Both the position numbers and the translations under genes were made by a program. From an uncultured Phascolarctobacterium sp. (GTDB lineage Bacteria; Bacillota; Negativicutes; Acidaminococcales; Acidaminococcaceae), in contig URVO01000106.1 in the NCBI GenBank assembly GCA_900551335.1, forward strand, positions 1-5,261: DNA of 5,261 nt. Reading direction: 5' to 3'. Positions 1-5,109 of the stretch are shown here, in pieces (within the stretch, counting starts at the first letter, position 1; each line of letters begins with the position of its first letter). Under the pieces are notes generated by a model. That model saw only the letters and a list, made by a program, of their open reading frames with translations. It was not told the DNA's origin and did not search any database.

Positions 1-44
1 TTTAAACGATACAAAAACAGCTTGTTTCACCAGTTTCCACATAA

Positions 45-67
45 TAGACAATAGTGTACTTTGTCTA
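45..67. promoter_or_regulatory. Dyad-symmetric candidate operator
   Basis: TAGACAA (45-51) is repeated perfectly in inverted orientation as TTGTCTA (61-67), with 9 bp between the arms. The overall size and spacing resemble operators bound by dimeric helix-turn-helix repressors such as the TetR group, but no regulator gene is in the window. It lies about 120 bp upstream of the ilv promoter, so it may instead serve a gene lying left of the window. The rest of 1-185 is AT-rich and shows no gene. Confidence 0.35.
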
Positions 68-185
68 CTAAAAACGAGCGTAAAATTTTTAATCACACGA
101 TTAGTACGCATACAATGGACGAAAGGCTGAAAATGTGCGTGGTGAGTGACTAAAAAAGAAAATAAAACTTTTTACAAGAAAATAG

Positions 186-214
186 TTGACAAAGCGTGTA
201 AAAGGGTGTATAGT
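186..214 (+). promoter_or_regulatory. Main promoter of the ilv operon
   Basis: A perfect -35 box TTGACA (186-191) is followed after exactly 17 nt by TATAGT (209-214), one mismatch from the sigma-A -10 consensus. Transcription should start near 221, just upstream of the T-box leader, and the only genes downstream are the ilv genes. Such a near-consensus promoter fits an operon whose control is exerted after initiation, at the leader terminator. Confidence 0.8.
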
Positions 215-241
215 ATCAGTAATTTCAAATTGACCCACAAA

Positions 242-479
242 GGTGATGATTGGGACAAAAGATAAGCGTGGAGTTTTAGAGAGTCGGTGGCTGGTGAAAA
301 CCGATACGAAGCCTTGTTGATTAAATCACCCATGAACTCGTCAGCGAAAGCTCAGCAAGTAGACTGATGCGCAACGGATGCGTTATTTCCGAGCCGGTTG
401 ATGGACTGGTGCTAAAGTGATAAATGAGGGTGGTACCGCGTATTTATACGCCCCTGCTATATTAGCAGGGGCGTTTTTT
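242..479 (+). ncRNA. T-box riboswitch leader, probable tRNA-Ile (AUC) specifier
   Basis: The 14-nt T-box AGGGTGGTACCGCG is at 427-440. Stem I can be followed: a GATGA k-turn strand (245-249), TGGG (251-254) pairing with CCCA (329-332), the AG bulge AGAGAG (278-283), a distal stem TCGG/CCGA (284-287/301-304), and the second k-turn strand TGA (333-335). In known T-boxes such as glyQS the specifier codon is followed by a purine and then the helix strand before the UGA. Here that places ATC (325-327), then A328, giving isoleucine. The T-box bulge TGGT (431-434) pairs with ACCA, so a discriminator A, as expected for tRNA-Ile. The antiterminator forms from AGGG (427-430) with CCCT (452-455), plus CGTAT/ATACG (439-443/446-450). 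This is exclusive with the terminator. Binding of uncharged tRNA would allow transcription into ilv genes. Confidence 0.93.
449..479 (+). terminator. T-box leader intrinsic terminator
   Basis: An 11-bp perfect stem (449-459 with 463-473; CGCCCCTGCTA and its complement) closes a 3-nt loop and is followed by six T residues (474-479). Its 5' strand contains the CCCC/CCCT run that is needed for the T-box antiterminator, so the two structures compete. This is the off-state structure of the leader. Confidence 0.93.
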
Positions 480-490
480 GATACTAAAAA

Positions 491-519
491 TTGACCTCAA
501 AGTCCATCAAAAATACATT
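491..519 (+). promoter_or_regulatory. Possible secondary promoter downstream of the T-box terminator
   Basis: TTGACC (491-496, five of six consensus bases) is separated by 17 nt from TACATT (514-519, four of six). It lies between the leader terminator and the first ilv gene. If active, it would give basal transcription independent of tRNA charging. The -10 match is weak, so this is only a candidate. Confidence 0.35.
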
Positions 520-559
520 GATATGCTAAACTTAGGTGTTCTTGATTGGAGGAATTAAA

Positions 560-781
560 ATGTTTGAAAAAGTACTCGTAACCGGAAAAAATGATGAAAC
601 CTTATTGCCGCGCGTTCTGCGCGTTCTGTCTAAGCAAGGCGCACAGGTACGTTCCCTGCGTATGGATACAGAAGCAGATGAGCTGAAGCTGGAAATCCAG
701 CTGGCAGAGGTGGCTGCGGCTCAGGTAGCAAAGCTGCTGCAAAAACAGGTTGCCGTTATGTCTGTACAGGCTATGGCGTAA
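560..781 (+). CDS. ilvM: Acetolactate synthase small (regulatory) subunit, short ACT-domain form
   Basis: This 73-residue protein is a single ACT-type regulatory domain. It belongs with the small subunits of acetohydroxyacid synthase, which bind the catalytic subunit and raise its activity or confer feedback control. Residues 13-35 (ETLLPRVLRVLSKQGAQVRS onward) match the region around PETLERVLRVVRHRG in E. coli IlvM, and the beta-alpha-beta-beta-alpha-beta pattern fits the ACT_5 type. It lacks the second, C-terminal domain of the ~160-residue IlvN/IlvH proteins usual in Firmicutes. The ATG at 560 is chosen because GGAGGA (548-553) lies 6 nt upstream. An in-frame GTG at 536 exists but has no ribosome site. 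The stop overlaps the Shine-Dalgarno of the catalytic subunit gene 13 nt downstream, so the two are probably translationally linked. The symbol ilvM reflects similarity of type; ilvN would also be defensible. Confidence 0.85.
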   Translation: MFEKVLVTGKNDETLLPRVLRVLSKQGAQVRSLRMDTEADELKLEIQLAEVAAAQVAKLLQKQVAVMSVQAMA

Positions 782-794
782 GGAGGATTTGTCG

Positions 795-2462
795 ATGAAG
801 CTCAAAGGCTCCGAAGCTATTGTTAAGGTACTTTTAGAACAGGGTGTGGATACAGTTTTCGGTTATCCCGGCGGTGCTGTCATTCCGTTATATGACGCAC
901 TGTACAGCGCACCGCTGAAAAATGTGCTCACCGCACATGAGCAGGGCGCGATTCATGCGGCTGACGGCTATGCGAGAGCCAGCGGCAAAACCGGCGTGTG
1001 CATTGCCACCTCAGGTCCGGGTGCGACAAACATTGTCACCGGTCTGGCGACTGCTTATCTCGACTCGATTCCGCTGGTAGCGATTACCGGTCAGGTCGGC
1101 GTAAGCATGCTGGGACGTGACTCCTTTCAGGAAATAGATATTGTCGGCGTAACGATGCCGATTACGAAATATAACATGATGGTACGCAGCAAGGAGGAGC
1201 TGGTGCCTGCACTGCGTGAGGCTTTCGCCTTGGCGAAGGAGGGCCGTCCCGGTCCGGTGCTGGTGGATGTTCCGAGCAGCGTACAGGTCGAGGAGCTGGA
1301 ATGGCCGGAGGCCGAGGCGCAGGCTGAGGCGGAGCCGCTGGCGCAGGCGACGGCAGAGCAGCTGACGCAGGCAGCCGAGGTGCTGAACGCAGCGCAGAAG
1401 CCGGTGCTTCTGGTCGGCGGCGGCGCAGTCAACAGCGGTGCGCAGGCAGAGCTGGTGGAGCTGGCTGAGAAATGCGACCTGCCTGTAGTCAACACGCTCA
1501 TGGGCATCGGCGTTTATCCGGAATCGGATGCGCGTTCCCTGGGCCTGACGGGTATGCATGGTCATATCGCCTCTAACCTTGCTGTTGCGAATGCCGATGT
1601 GCTCATCGTTGCCGGCAGCCGCTTCAGCGACCGCGTAACGGGCGACCGTAACCGTTATGTAGGCAAGAAAACGATTATTCAGCTGGACATTGACCCCAGC
1701 GAGATTGATAAAAACGTCGCAGCTAGCCTGCCGGTGATGGGCGATGTGAAGGAAACCCTGCAGCGCCTGTTGCCGCTGCTGCGCGAAGCGCAGCACGCTG
1801 ACTGGTGGCAGCAGATTAAGGAGTGGGATGCAACAGAGGACCGCAGCCTTTTAAAGGGCGACAGACTCACCGCTCCCTGGCTGATGAAGGAGCTGAGCCG
1901 CGCCTTTGAGGGCGAGCATCCGATTTATGTAACCGACGTTGGCCAGAACCAGATGTGGGCAGCGCAGCACCTTGTAGTCGACAAGCCGCGTCATCATCTG
2001 ACGAGCGGCGGCTGCGGCACGATGGGCTTTGGCTTGCCGGGTGCTCTTGGTGCAGCCTTTGCCGAGCCTGATACGCAGGTGGTGCATATCTCCGGCGACG
2101 GCGGCTTCAAGATGACAGGCATGGAGCTGTTTACTGCGGCACGCGAGGGCAAAAACCTCATCAGCATCGTCATCAACAACAGCTGCCTGGGCATGGTCCG
2201 CCAATGGCAGCAGCTCTTCTATGGCGAGCGCTATTCGTCAACTATCCTGACGGAGTTCGACTTCATCGGCTTCGCTCATTCCTGCGGCGCCGGCGGCAGA
2301 CGCGCAGCGACCTGTGCAGAATTCAAGGAAGCATTGGCGCAGGCACGCAAGGCCAACAAGCCCTTCCTCATCGAAGCGATTGTTGAGCAGAGCGATCTTG
2401 TAGAGCCTATGGTGGCAGCTGGTGCAGCTGTGGACGACTTTGTTAAGGTCAACAGACACTAG
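795..2462 (+). CDS. ilvB: Acetolactate synthase (acetohydroxyacid synthase) catalytic subunit
   Basis: The 555-residue product condenses two pyruvates to acetolactate, or pyruvate and 2-oxobutyrate to acetohydroxybutyrate, using ThDP, Mg and FAD. This is the committed step of Val/Leu/Ile synthesis in the cytoplasm. The N-terminal ThDP domain carries FGYPGGAVIPLYDAL (22-36) and the catalytic Glu49 in HEQGAIHAADGYAR. ATSGPGATN and the GRDSFQEIDI segment follow. The central domain contains GMHGH and the SRFSDRVTG motif. The C-terminal ThDP/metal motif is GDGGF (434-438) ending in NN (461-462). It is followed by GMVRQWQ, whose Trp471 is the residue that favours 2-oxobutyrate in this family. Length is normal. 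Residues ~167-190 form an unusually Ala/Glu-rich linker. Start ATG 795 is preceded by AGGAGG (781-786) with 8-nt spacing; an ATG at 750 inside the previous gene has no such site. No frameshift or missing key residue is seen. Confidence 0.97.
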   Translation: MKLKGSEAIVKVLLEQGVDTVFGYPGGAVIPLYDALYSAPLKNVLTAHEQGAIHAADGYARASGKTGVCIATSGPGATNIVTGLATAYLDSIPLVAITGQVGVSMLGRDSFQEIDIVGVTMPITKYNMMVRSKEELVPALREAFALAKEGRPGPVLVDVPSSVQVEELEWPEAEAQAEAEPLAQATAEQLTQAAEVLNAAQKPVLLVGGGAVNSGAQAELVELAEKCDLPVVNTLMGIGVYPESDARSLGLTGMHGHIASNLAVANADVLIVAGSRFSDRVTGDRNRYVGKKTIIQLDIDPSEIDKNVAASLPVMGDVKETLQRLLPLLREAQHADWWQQIKEWDATEDRSLLKGDRLTAPWLMKELSRAFEGEHPIYVTDVGQNQMWAAQHLVVDKPRHHLTSGGCGTMGFGLPGALGAAFAEPDTQVVHISGDGGFKMTGMELFTAAREGKNLISIVINNSCLGMVRQWQQLFYGERYSSTILTEFDFIGFAHSCGAGGRRAATCAEFKEALAQARKANKPFLIEAIVEQSDLVEPMVAAGAAVDDFVKVNRH

Positions 2463-3572
<1,110 letters not shown>

Positions 3573-3585
3573 GAAAATCGCCTGA

Positions 3586-3605
3586 AGCGCGGCAGCTGCT
3601 GCGCT
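3586..3605 (+). other. GC-rich palindromic hairpin just after ilvC
   Basis: This 20-nt near-perfect palindrome, AGCGCGGCAGCTGCTGCGCT, begins 14 nt after the ilvC stop. The only non-Watson-Crick pair would be G-U in RNA. CCT/AGG (3581-3583/3608-3610) can extend the stem beyond a small internal loop. No T-run follows, so it is probably not a terminator; a 3'-end stabilising or pausing structure is possible. Confidence 0.55.
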
Positions 3606-3627
3606 CGAGGATGATTTATAGAGACAA

Positions 3628-3774
3628 ACAATAAGGGAAAGAGCAGGCCGACAAATGCAGCGTAGAAAAATAAAAAAGCTGCAGGGCTTGCAGCAATTAA
3701 AACAATAAGGGAAAGAGTGTGAGCCGTAAACGCAGCATAGAAAAATAGAAGCTGCGTGGCTTGCAGTAATTAAA
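3628..3774 (+). repeat. Two tandem 74/73-bp repeats in the ilvC 3' region
   Basis: Copy 1 (3628-3701) and copy 2 (3702-3774) both begin ACAATAAGGGAAAGAG. They share a GCAGC-TAGAAAAATA segment and end in a hairpin followed by AATTAAA. The hairpin is GCTGCA-loop-TGCAGC at 3678-3694 in copy 1. In copy 2 (3751-3767) three changes convert pairs to G-U, so the fold is kept while the sequence differs. A third start of the unit, AATAAGGGAAAA (3777-3788), runs directly into the terminator hairpin. The stretch between ilvC and the terminator contains no gene that I can support. Confidence 0.75.
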
Positions 3775-3790
3775 AAAATAAGGGAAAATT

Positions 3791-3835
3791 AAAAGACCGC
3801 TTGCCTGCGTTGAATGCGCTGGTGGCGGTCTTTTT
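3791..3835 (+). terminator. ilv operon terminator
   Basis: AAAAGACCGC (3791-3800) pairs perfectly with GCGGTCTTTT (3825-3834), with a run of five T (3831-3835) closing the structure. The 24-nt loop contains weak internal pairing. It is placed 219 nt after the ilvC stop and is the first good intrinsic terminator downstream of the operon. The A-run on the 5' arm means it could also stop minus-strand transcripts. Confidence 0.85.
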
Positions 3836-3903
3836 GCTTCTATGACCTTGTTTTTTCATTGGAAATGTAGTAAAAATCCCATCTTTGACATTTGAATAAG
3901 GGC

Positions 3904-3948
3904 AAAAGGCTCGGAAAGCGCATGGTTACAGCGTTTTTCGAGCCTTTT
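3904..3948. terminator. Second strong hairpin, probably bidirectional terminator
   Basis: An 18-bp stem (3904-3921 with 3931-3948), interrupted only by two G-U type pairs, closes a 9-nt loop. It has A-rich 5' and T-rich 3' flanks (AAAAGGCTCG and CGAGCCTTTT). It would work in both directions: as a backup for the ilv operon and as a stop for transcripts coming leftward from the IS30 relic. It is immediately preceded by the fifth AATAAGGG copy (3895-3902). The remainder of 3836-4000 shows no gene. Confidence 0.8.
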
Positions 3949-4041
3949 ATGTTTGAAATTGTGAGTACTTTTTACTGCTTTTTCGTGAGCATAAAAATTT
4001 ATTCCCGTAAATTGCAAGAACAAGTTGCACATTTTTCCTAA

Positions 4042-4162
4042 TCAAATTGCATAAATTTCATCCAGCTTAGCTTCAAACAGCTCATCGGGGGTTTGTAGCC
4101 TAATATCTTACGAGGAAGGTTGTTGCAGCAATATGGTTTATAGGGGGAGGATTTGCTCTGCG
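4042..4162 (-). pseudogene. IS30-family transposase, C-terminal remnant
   Basis: Read on the minus strand, three frames in succession give recognisable IS30 C-terminal sequence. AEQIL is at about 4148-4162, CCNNLPRKILGYK at about 4095-4133, and PDELFEAKLDEIYAI followed by a stop at 4042-4090. In living relatives these join as a continuous ...NNLPRKILGYKTPDELF... tail. At least two frameshifts therefore break the gene here; one, near 4090, looks like a single missing base before a run of C. It is non-functional. Nothing of the DDE catalytic region is recognisable in 4163-4233. Confidence 0.75.
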
Positions 4163-4233
4163 TATCATAAGGTTGATACTATTATCGCGTTATTAATGCA
4201 GAAGTTTAGGTTGTTTTTTTGAGATGACGACAT

Positions 4234-4262
4234 TTGACAATTTAGAATAAATGCGATACAAT
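4234..4262 (+). promoter_or_regulatory. Promoter of the antitoxin RNA
   Basis: A perfect TTGACA (4234-4239), a 17-nt spacer and TACAAT (4257-4262, five of six) make one of the best sigma-A promoters in the window. No protein gene follows. The transcript would start near 4269 and run only ~75 nt into the terminator at 4311-4343. A strong constitutive promoter in front of a tiny RNA is what a type I antitoxin needs. Confidence 0.8.
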
Positions 4263-4273
4263 AAGCATGAACA

Positions 4274-4305
4274 AACGAGTAAAAGCGCGTGAACTCAATC
4301 ACGCC
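4274..4305 (+). repeat. Direct repeat pair, antitoxin copy (DRa and DRb)
   Basis: Block a (4274-4290) and block b (4291-4305) are adjacent here. The toxin-side copies are at 4434-4449 and 4456-4470 with a 6-nt insertion between them. In block b the three differences give two G-U pairs and a single U-U mismatch in the RNA duplex, so pairing ability is better conserved than sequence. Confidence 0.75.
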
Positions 4306-4310
4306 AATAG

Positions 4311-4343
4311 AAAAAGCCCGGGATTAGGCCCCCGGGCTTTTTT
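4311..4343. terminator. Shared bidirectional terminator of the toxin-antitoxin module
   Basis: AAAAAGCCCGGG (4311-4322) pairs perfectly with CCCGGGCTTTTT (4331-4342) around an 8-nt loop, with T-runs on both strands. It ends the + strand RNA and the minus-strand toxin message, which therefore have complementary terminator loops. On the toxin strand the loop reads GGCCUAAU and contains CUAA, a YUNR U-turn motif of the kind that nucleates kissing in antisense RNA systems, including the par locus. Confidence 0.88.
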
Positions 4344-4366
4344 CTTTGGGCTACTGCGAAACTAGG

Positions 4367-4462
4367 CTAGAAGCTGCTGTCCAACCACTTGCAAATATAG
4401 TAGGCCACTACACTTGCCAAGACAGCAGAAAGGAACGAGTAAAACGCGTCTTTGTTGAACAC
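4367..4462 (-). CDS. Candidate Fst-like type I toxin, 31-aa membrane peptide
   Basis: The peptide starts MFNKDAFYSFL, continues through a hydrophobic helix (about residues 7-24, ending VVAYYIC) and ends CKWLDSSF. A single membrane helix followed by a short tail with a WLD motif is the layout of the Fst/Ldr-type toxins, which damage the cell membrane; Fst itself is 33 aa. The GTG at 4462-4460 is chosen because AAGGAGG (4476-4470) lies 7 nt upstream; GTG at 4468 is in frame but too close. Around it are an extended -10 promoter, a hairpin hiding the ribosome site, a convergent small RNA with complementary repeats and a shared terminator. This context, more than the sequence itself, supports the call. 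The conserved proline of many Fst relatives is absent. It is not on the list of longer reading frames because of its size. Confidence 0.7.
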   Translation of the reverse strand: MFNKDAFYSFLSAVLASVVAYYICKWLDSSF

Positions 4463-4470
4463 AACCACAC
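4434..4470 (-). repeat. Direct repeat pair, toxin-side copy
   Basis: Block a (4434-4449, AACGAGTAAAACGCGT on the + strand) lies inside the toxin codons 5-10. Block b (4456-4470, GAACACAACCACACC on the + strand) covers the toxin start codon, the spacer and the last two bases of the Shine-Dalgarno. Pairing of the antitoxin RNA here would block translation initiation. The matching copies are at 4274-4305. Confidence 0.75.
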
Positions 4471-4490
4471 CTCCTTCCAGCTGGAAAGAG
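4471..4490 (-). promoter_or_regulatory. Hairpin sequestering the toxin ribosome binding site
   Basis: In the toxin message CTCTTTCC (4490-4483) pairs with GGAAGGAG (4478-4471) in an 8-bp stem with one G-U pair and an AGCU tetraloop. The stem contains nearly all of the AAGGAGG ribosome site. A 5' stem-loop occluding the Shine-Dalgarno is a known feature of the Fst message, where it keeps the toxin silent. Confidence 0.72.
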
Positions 4491-4503
4491 TCACAGCGGA
4501 TTT

Positions 4504-4533
4504 ATTATATCATATTTTGGGTGGATTCAACAA
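4504..4533 (-). promoter_or_regulatory. Promoter of the toxin message
   Basis: On the minus strand a consensus TATAAT (4509-4504) carries the extended -10 dinucleotide (TGATATAAT). TTGTTG (4533-4528) serves as a weak -35 box at 18-nt spacing. Transcription would start near 4497, giving a ~190-nt message ending at the shared terminator, close to the size of RNA I in the par system. It overlaps the truncated end of the IS30 remnant reading frame. Confidence 0.72.
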
Positions 4534-4540
4534 ATTCTAT

Positions 4541-4717
4541 TTTGCGTACTTGTACACGCTTAGGCTTGCGGGAAAATTTCTCTGGAAGATGATGGTTGCG
4601 AATCTTCATAAGGCCTTTATCTATGTAATTATAGATAGTCTTAGTGCAAAGTATTGCTTTGCGTGGGCAATAATCATTAGCCAAAGCTTTGCCGACACAG
4701 CCATCTATTGAAAAATA
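4541..4717 (-). pseudogene. IS30-family transposase, N-terminal-half remnant
   Basis: The minus-strand frame reads YFSIDGCVGKALANDYCPRK, then ILCTKTIYNYIDKGLMKIRN, then HLPEKFSRKPKRVQVRK. This matches the helix-turn-helix region of IS30 transposases, where relatives have ...[24 protein letters not shown]..RKPK..., involved in terminal repeat binding. The open frame runs on to a stop at 4505, but beyond Lys at ~4541 it no longer resembles IS30, and the DDE domain is absent. Upstream of 4717 the resemblance is also lost, so the true N-terminus is missing. It is not a functional gene. Confidence 0.75.
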
Positions 4718-4721
4718 ACCG

Positions 4722-4850
4722 CTAATCTTGCAGGACGGCGGTATTAGCATGTGAGGTTCCAAGCGCATAGCCGACTGCAAAGCAGCCAAGGCCAAAACTA
4801 AGAATAGCAAGAAACGTATCCGTAGTGCTCCAGTTGCTCCACTTACTCCA
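4722..4850 (-). pseudogene. Unrecognised broken reading frame with one membrane segment
   Basis: The minus strand has an open stretch of 42 codons with no start codon, opened by a stop at its 5' edge. It reads WSKWSNWSTTDTFLAILSF, then GLGCFAVGYALGTSHANTAV, and ends LQD-stop. The middle is a plausible hydrophobic membrane helix. The first nine residues are three WSx units coded by the 9-bp repeats at 4826-4852. It may be the tail of a decayed small membrane protein whose beginning is gone, or chance. I do not recognise a family. Confidence 0.25.
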
Positions 4851-4852
4851 CT
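4826..4852 (-). repeat. Three tandem 9-bp repeats, left array
   Basis: Three consecutive units TGCTCCAGT, TGCTCCACT and TACTCCACT (minus strand AGTGGAGTA-type) lie here. The same 9-mer occurs three times in inverted orientation at 5030-5056, so the two arrays flank a 177-bp AT-rich core. Confidence 0.85.
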
Positions 4853-5029
4853 AATATTGAGTTAAAGAAAAAATCTGCACAACTAATCCTTATATGTATC
4901 CCTATAAATAAAGTCTTCGTAAGGAGAAGAAAGCGCAAATTTAAGCTGTTTGAGTTTGATTTTGTGCTTTTTATTTATATTATATTAAAATAAATCTCTT
5001 GCCTGTTTTTTACAATAACAGCCTAAAAA
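4853..5029. other. AT-rich core between inverted 9-bp repeat arrays
   Basis: No start-to-stop reading frame with a ribosome site is visible here on either strand. It contains a terminator-like stem (4930-4970) and one copy of AAAATCTGCAC (4870-4880), which recurs at 5113-5123 outside the arrays. Function unknown. Confidence 0.5.
4930..4976 (+). terminator. Possible intrinsic terminator
   Basis: AAAGCGCAAA (4930-4939) pairs with TTTGTGCTTT (4961-4970) through 10 bp including one G-U, and the 3' arm merges into a T-rich run (4968-4976). The 21-nt loop and the modest GC content make this a weaker candidate than the others. It would end + strand transcripts of unknown origin. Confidence 0.4.
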
Positions 5030-5056
5030 AGTGGAGCAAGTGGAGTAAGTGGAGTA
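5030..5056 (+). repeat. Three tandem 9-bp repeats, right array
   Basis: AGTGGAGCA, AGTGGAGTA and AGTGGAGTA follow each other without spacing. They are the inverted counterpart of 4826-4852, with 16 of 17 bases of the best-matched stretch identical. In one + strand frame the array reads KWSKWSKWSK and continues MCQWGW to a stop, but no credible start precedes it. Confidence 0.85.
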
Positions 5057-5109
5057 AAATGTGCCAGTGGGGATGGTGATATGAAAAGTATGTAGAATGC
5101 TATTATCCC

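Larger units (their letters stand above)
4269..4343 (+). ncRNA. Candidate antisense RNA antitoxin (RNA II-like)
   Basis: This is a ~75-nt non-coding transcript defined by a strong promoter and a strong terminator. It faces the toxin gene and shares its terminator. Its 5' half repeats sequence from the toxin message region. AACGAGTAAAAGCGCGT (4274-4290) matches 4434-4449 except for one extra G, and GAACTCAATCACGCC (4291-4305) matches 4456-4470 at 12 of 15 positions. Because the toxin is read from the other strand, these become antisense. The second block would pair with the toxin Shine-Dalgarno edge and start codon in 14 of 15 positions, two of them G-U. This is the arrangement of RNA II of the Enterococcus par locus, where paired direct repeats and the terminator loop mediate repression. 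Size and ends are predictions. Confidence 0.72.
4003..4717 (-). mobile_element. Decayed IS30-family insertion sequence, core missing
   Basis: Two pieces of one minus-strand IS30-type transposase lie in the right order and orientation: N-terminal part at 4541-4717, C-terminal part at 4042-4162. About 380 bp lie between them, where an intact element would have roughly 450 bp or more of DDE catalytic core, and that interval instead holds a toxin-antitoxin-like module. At the left end, 4007-4030 (ATTGCAAGAACAAGTTGCAC and flank) resembles the terminal sequence that follows the transposase stop in many IS30 elements; this is from memory. I found no matching inverted copy to the right, so that end is lost or diverged. 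Confidence 0.6.

Noticed and set aside
111..116. TACAAT as a second upstream promoter
   Set aside because: The sequence at the matching -35 position (TTTAAT) is poor, while the promoter at 186-214 is near consensus and correctly placed.
337..339. CTC as leucine specifier of the T-box
   Set aside because: It lies 3' of the k-turn strand TGA (333-335), outside the specifier loop; ATC at 325-327 fits the structure.
536..559. GTG start at 536 for the small subunit
   Set aside because: No ribosome site precedes it, and the added MFLIGGIK residues are partly coded by the Shine-Dalgarno of the ATG at 560.
750..794. Upstream ATG start for ilvB
   Set aside because: It would overlap the small subunit gene and add 15 residues unlike any AHAS, while the ATG at 795 has an ideal AGGAGG.
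1011..1796. 261-codon minus-strand frame inside ilvB
   Set aside because: It is antisense to a well-supported ilvB with all its motifs, and the composition is that of a GC-rich shadow frame (Arg/Gln/Leu-rich). The same applies to 2616-3509 against ilvC.
3655..3708. 17-codon frame MQRRKIKKLQGLQQLKQ in repeat copy 1
   Set aside because: The nearest AAGGGA is too far from the ATG, and repeat copy 2 has ACG in place of the ATG and a stop within the frame, so the peptide is not conserved between copies.
3628..3790. CRISPR-like array
   Set aside because: The repeats are adjacent 74-bp units without distinct unique spacers, with only two full copies and no cas genes.
4346..4711. 121-codon + strand open frame
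   Set aside because: It runs antisense through the toxin-like gene and the IS30 remnant, has no ribosome site, and its product resembles no family. It is a shadow of the minus-strand features.
4505..4810. 101-codon minus-strand open frame taken as a complete gene
   Set aside because: Only the middle (4541-4717) resembles anything, namely part of an IS30 transposase. Both ends are unrelated, so it is a remnant and not a gene.
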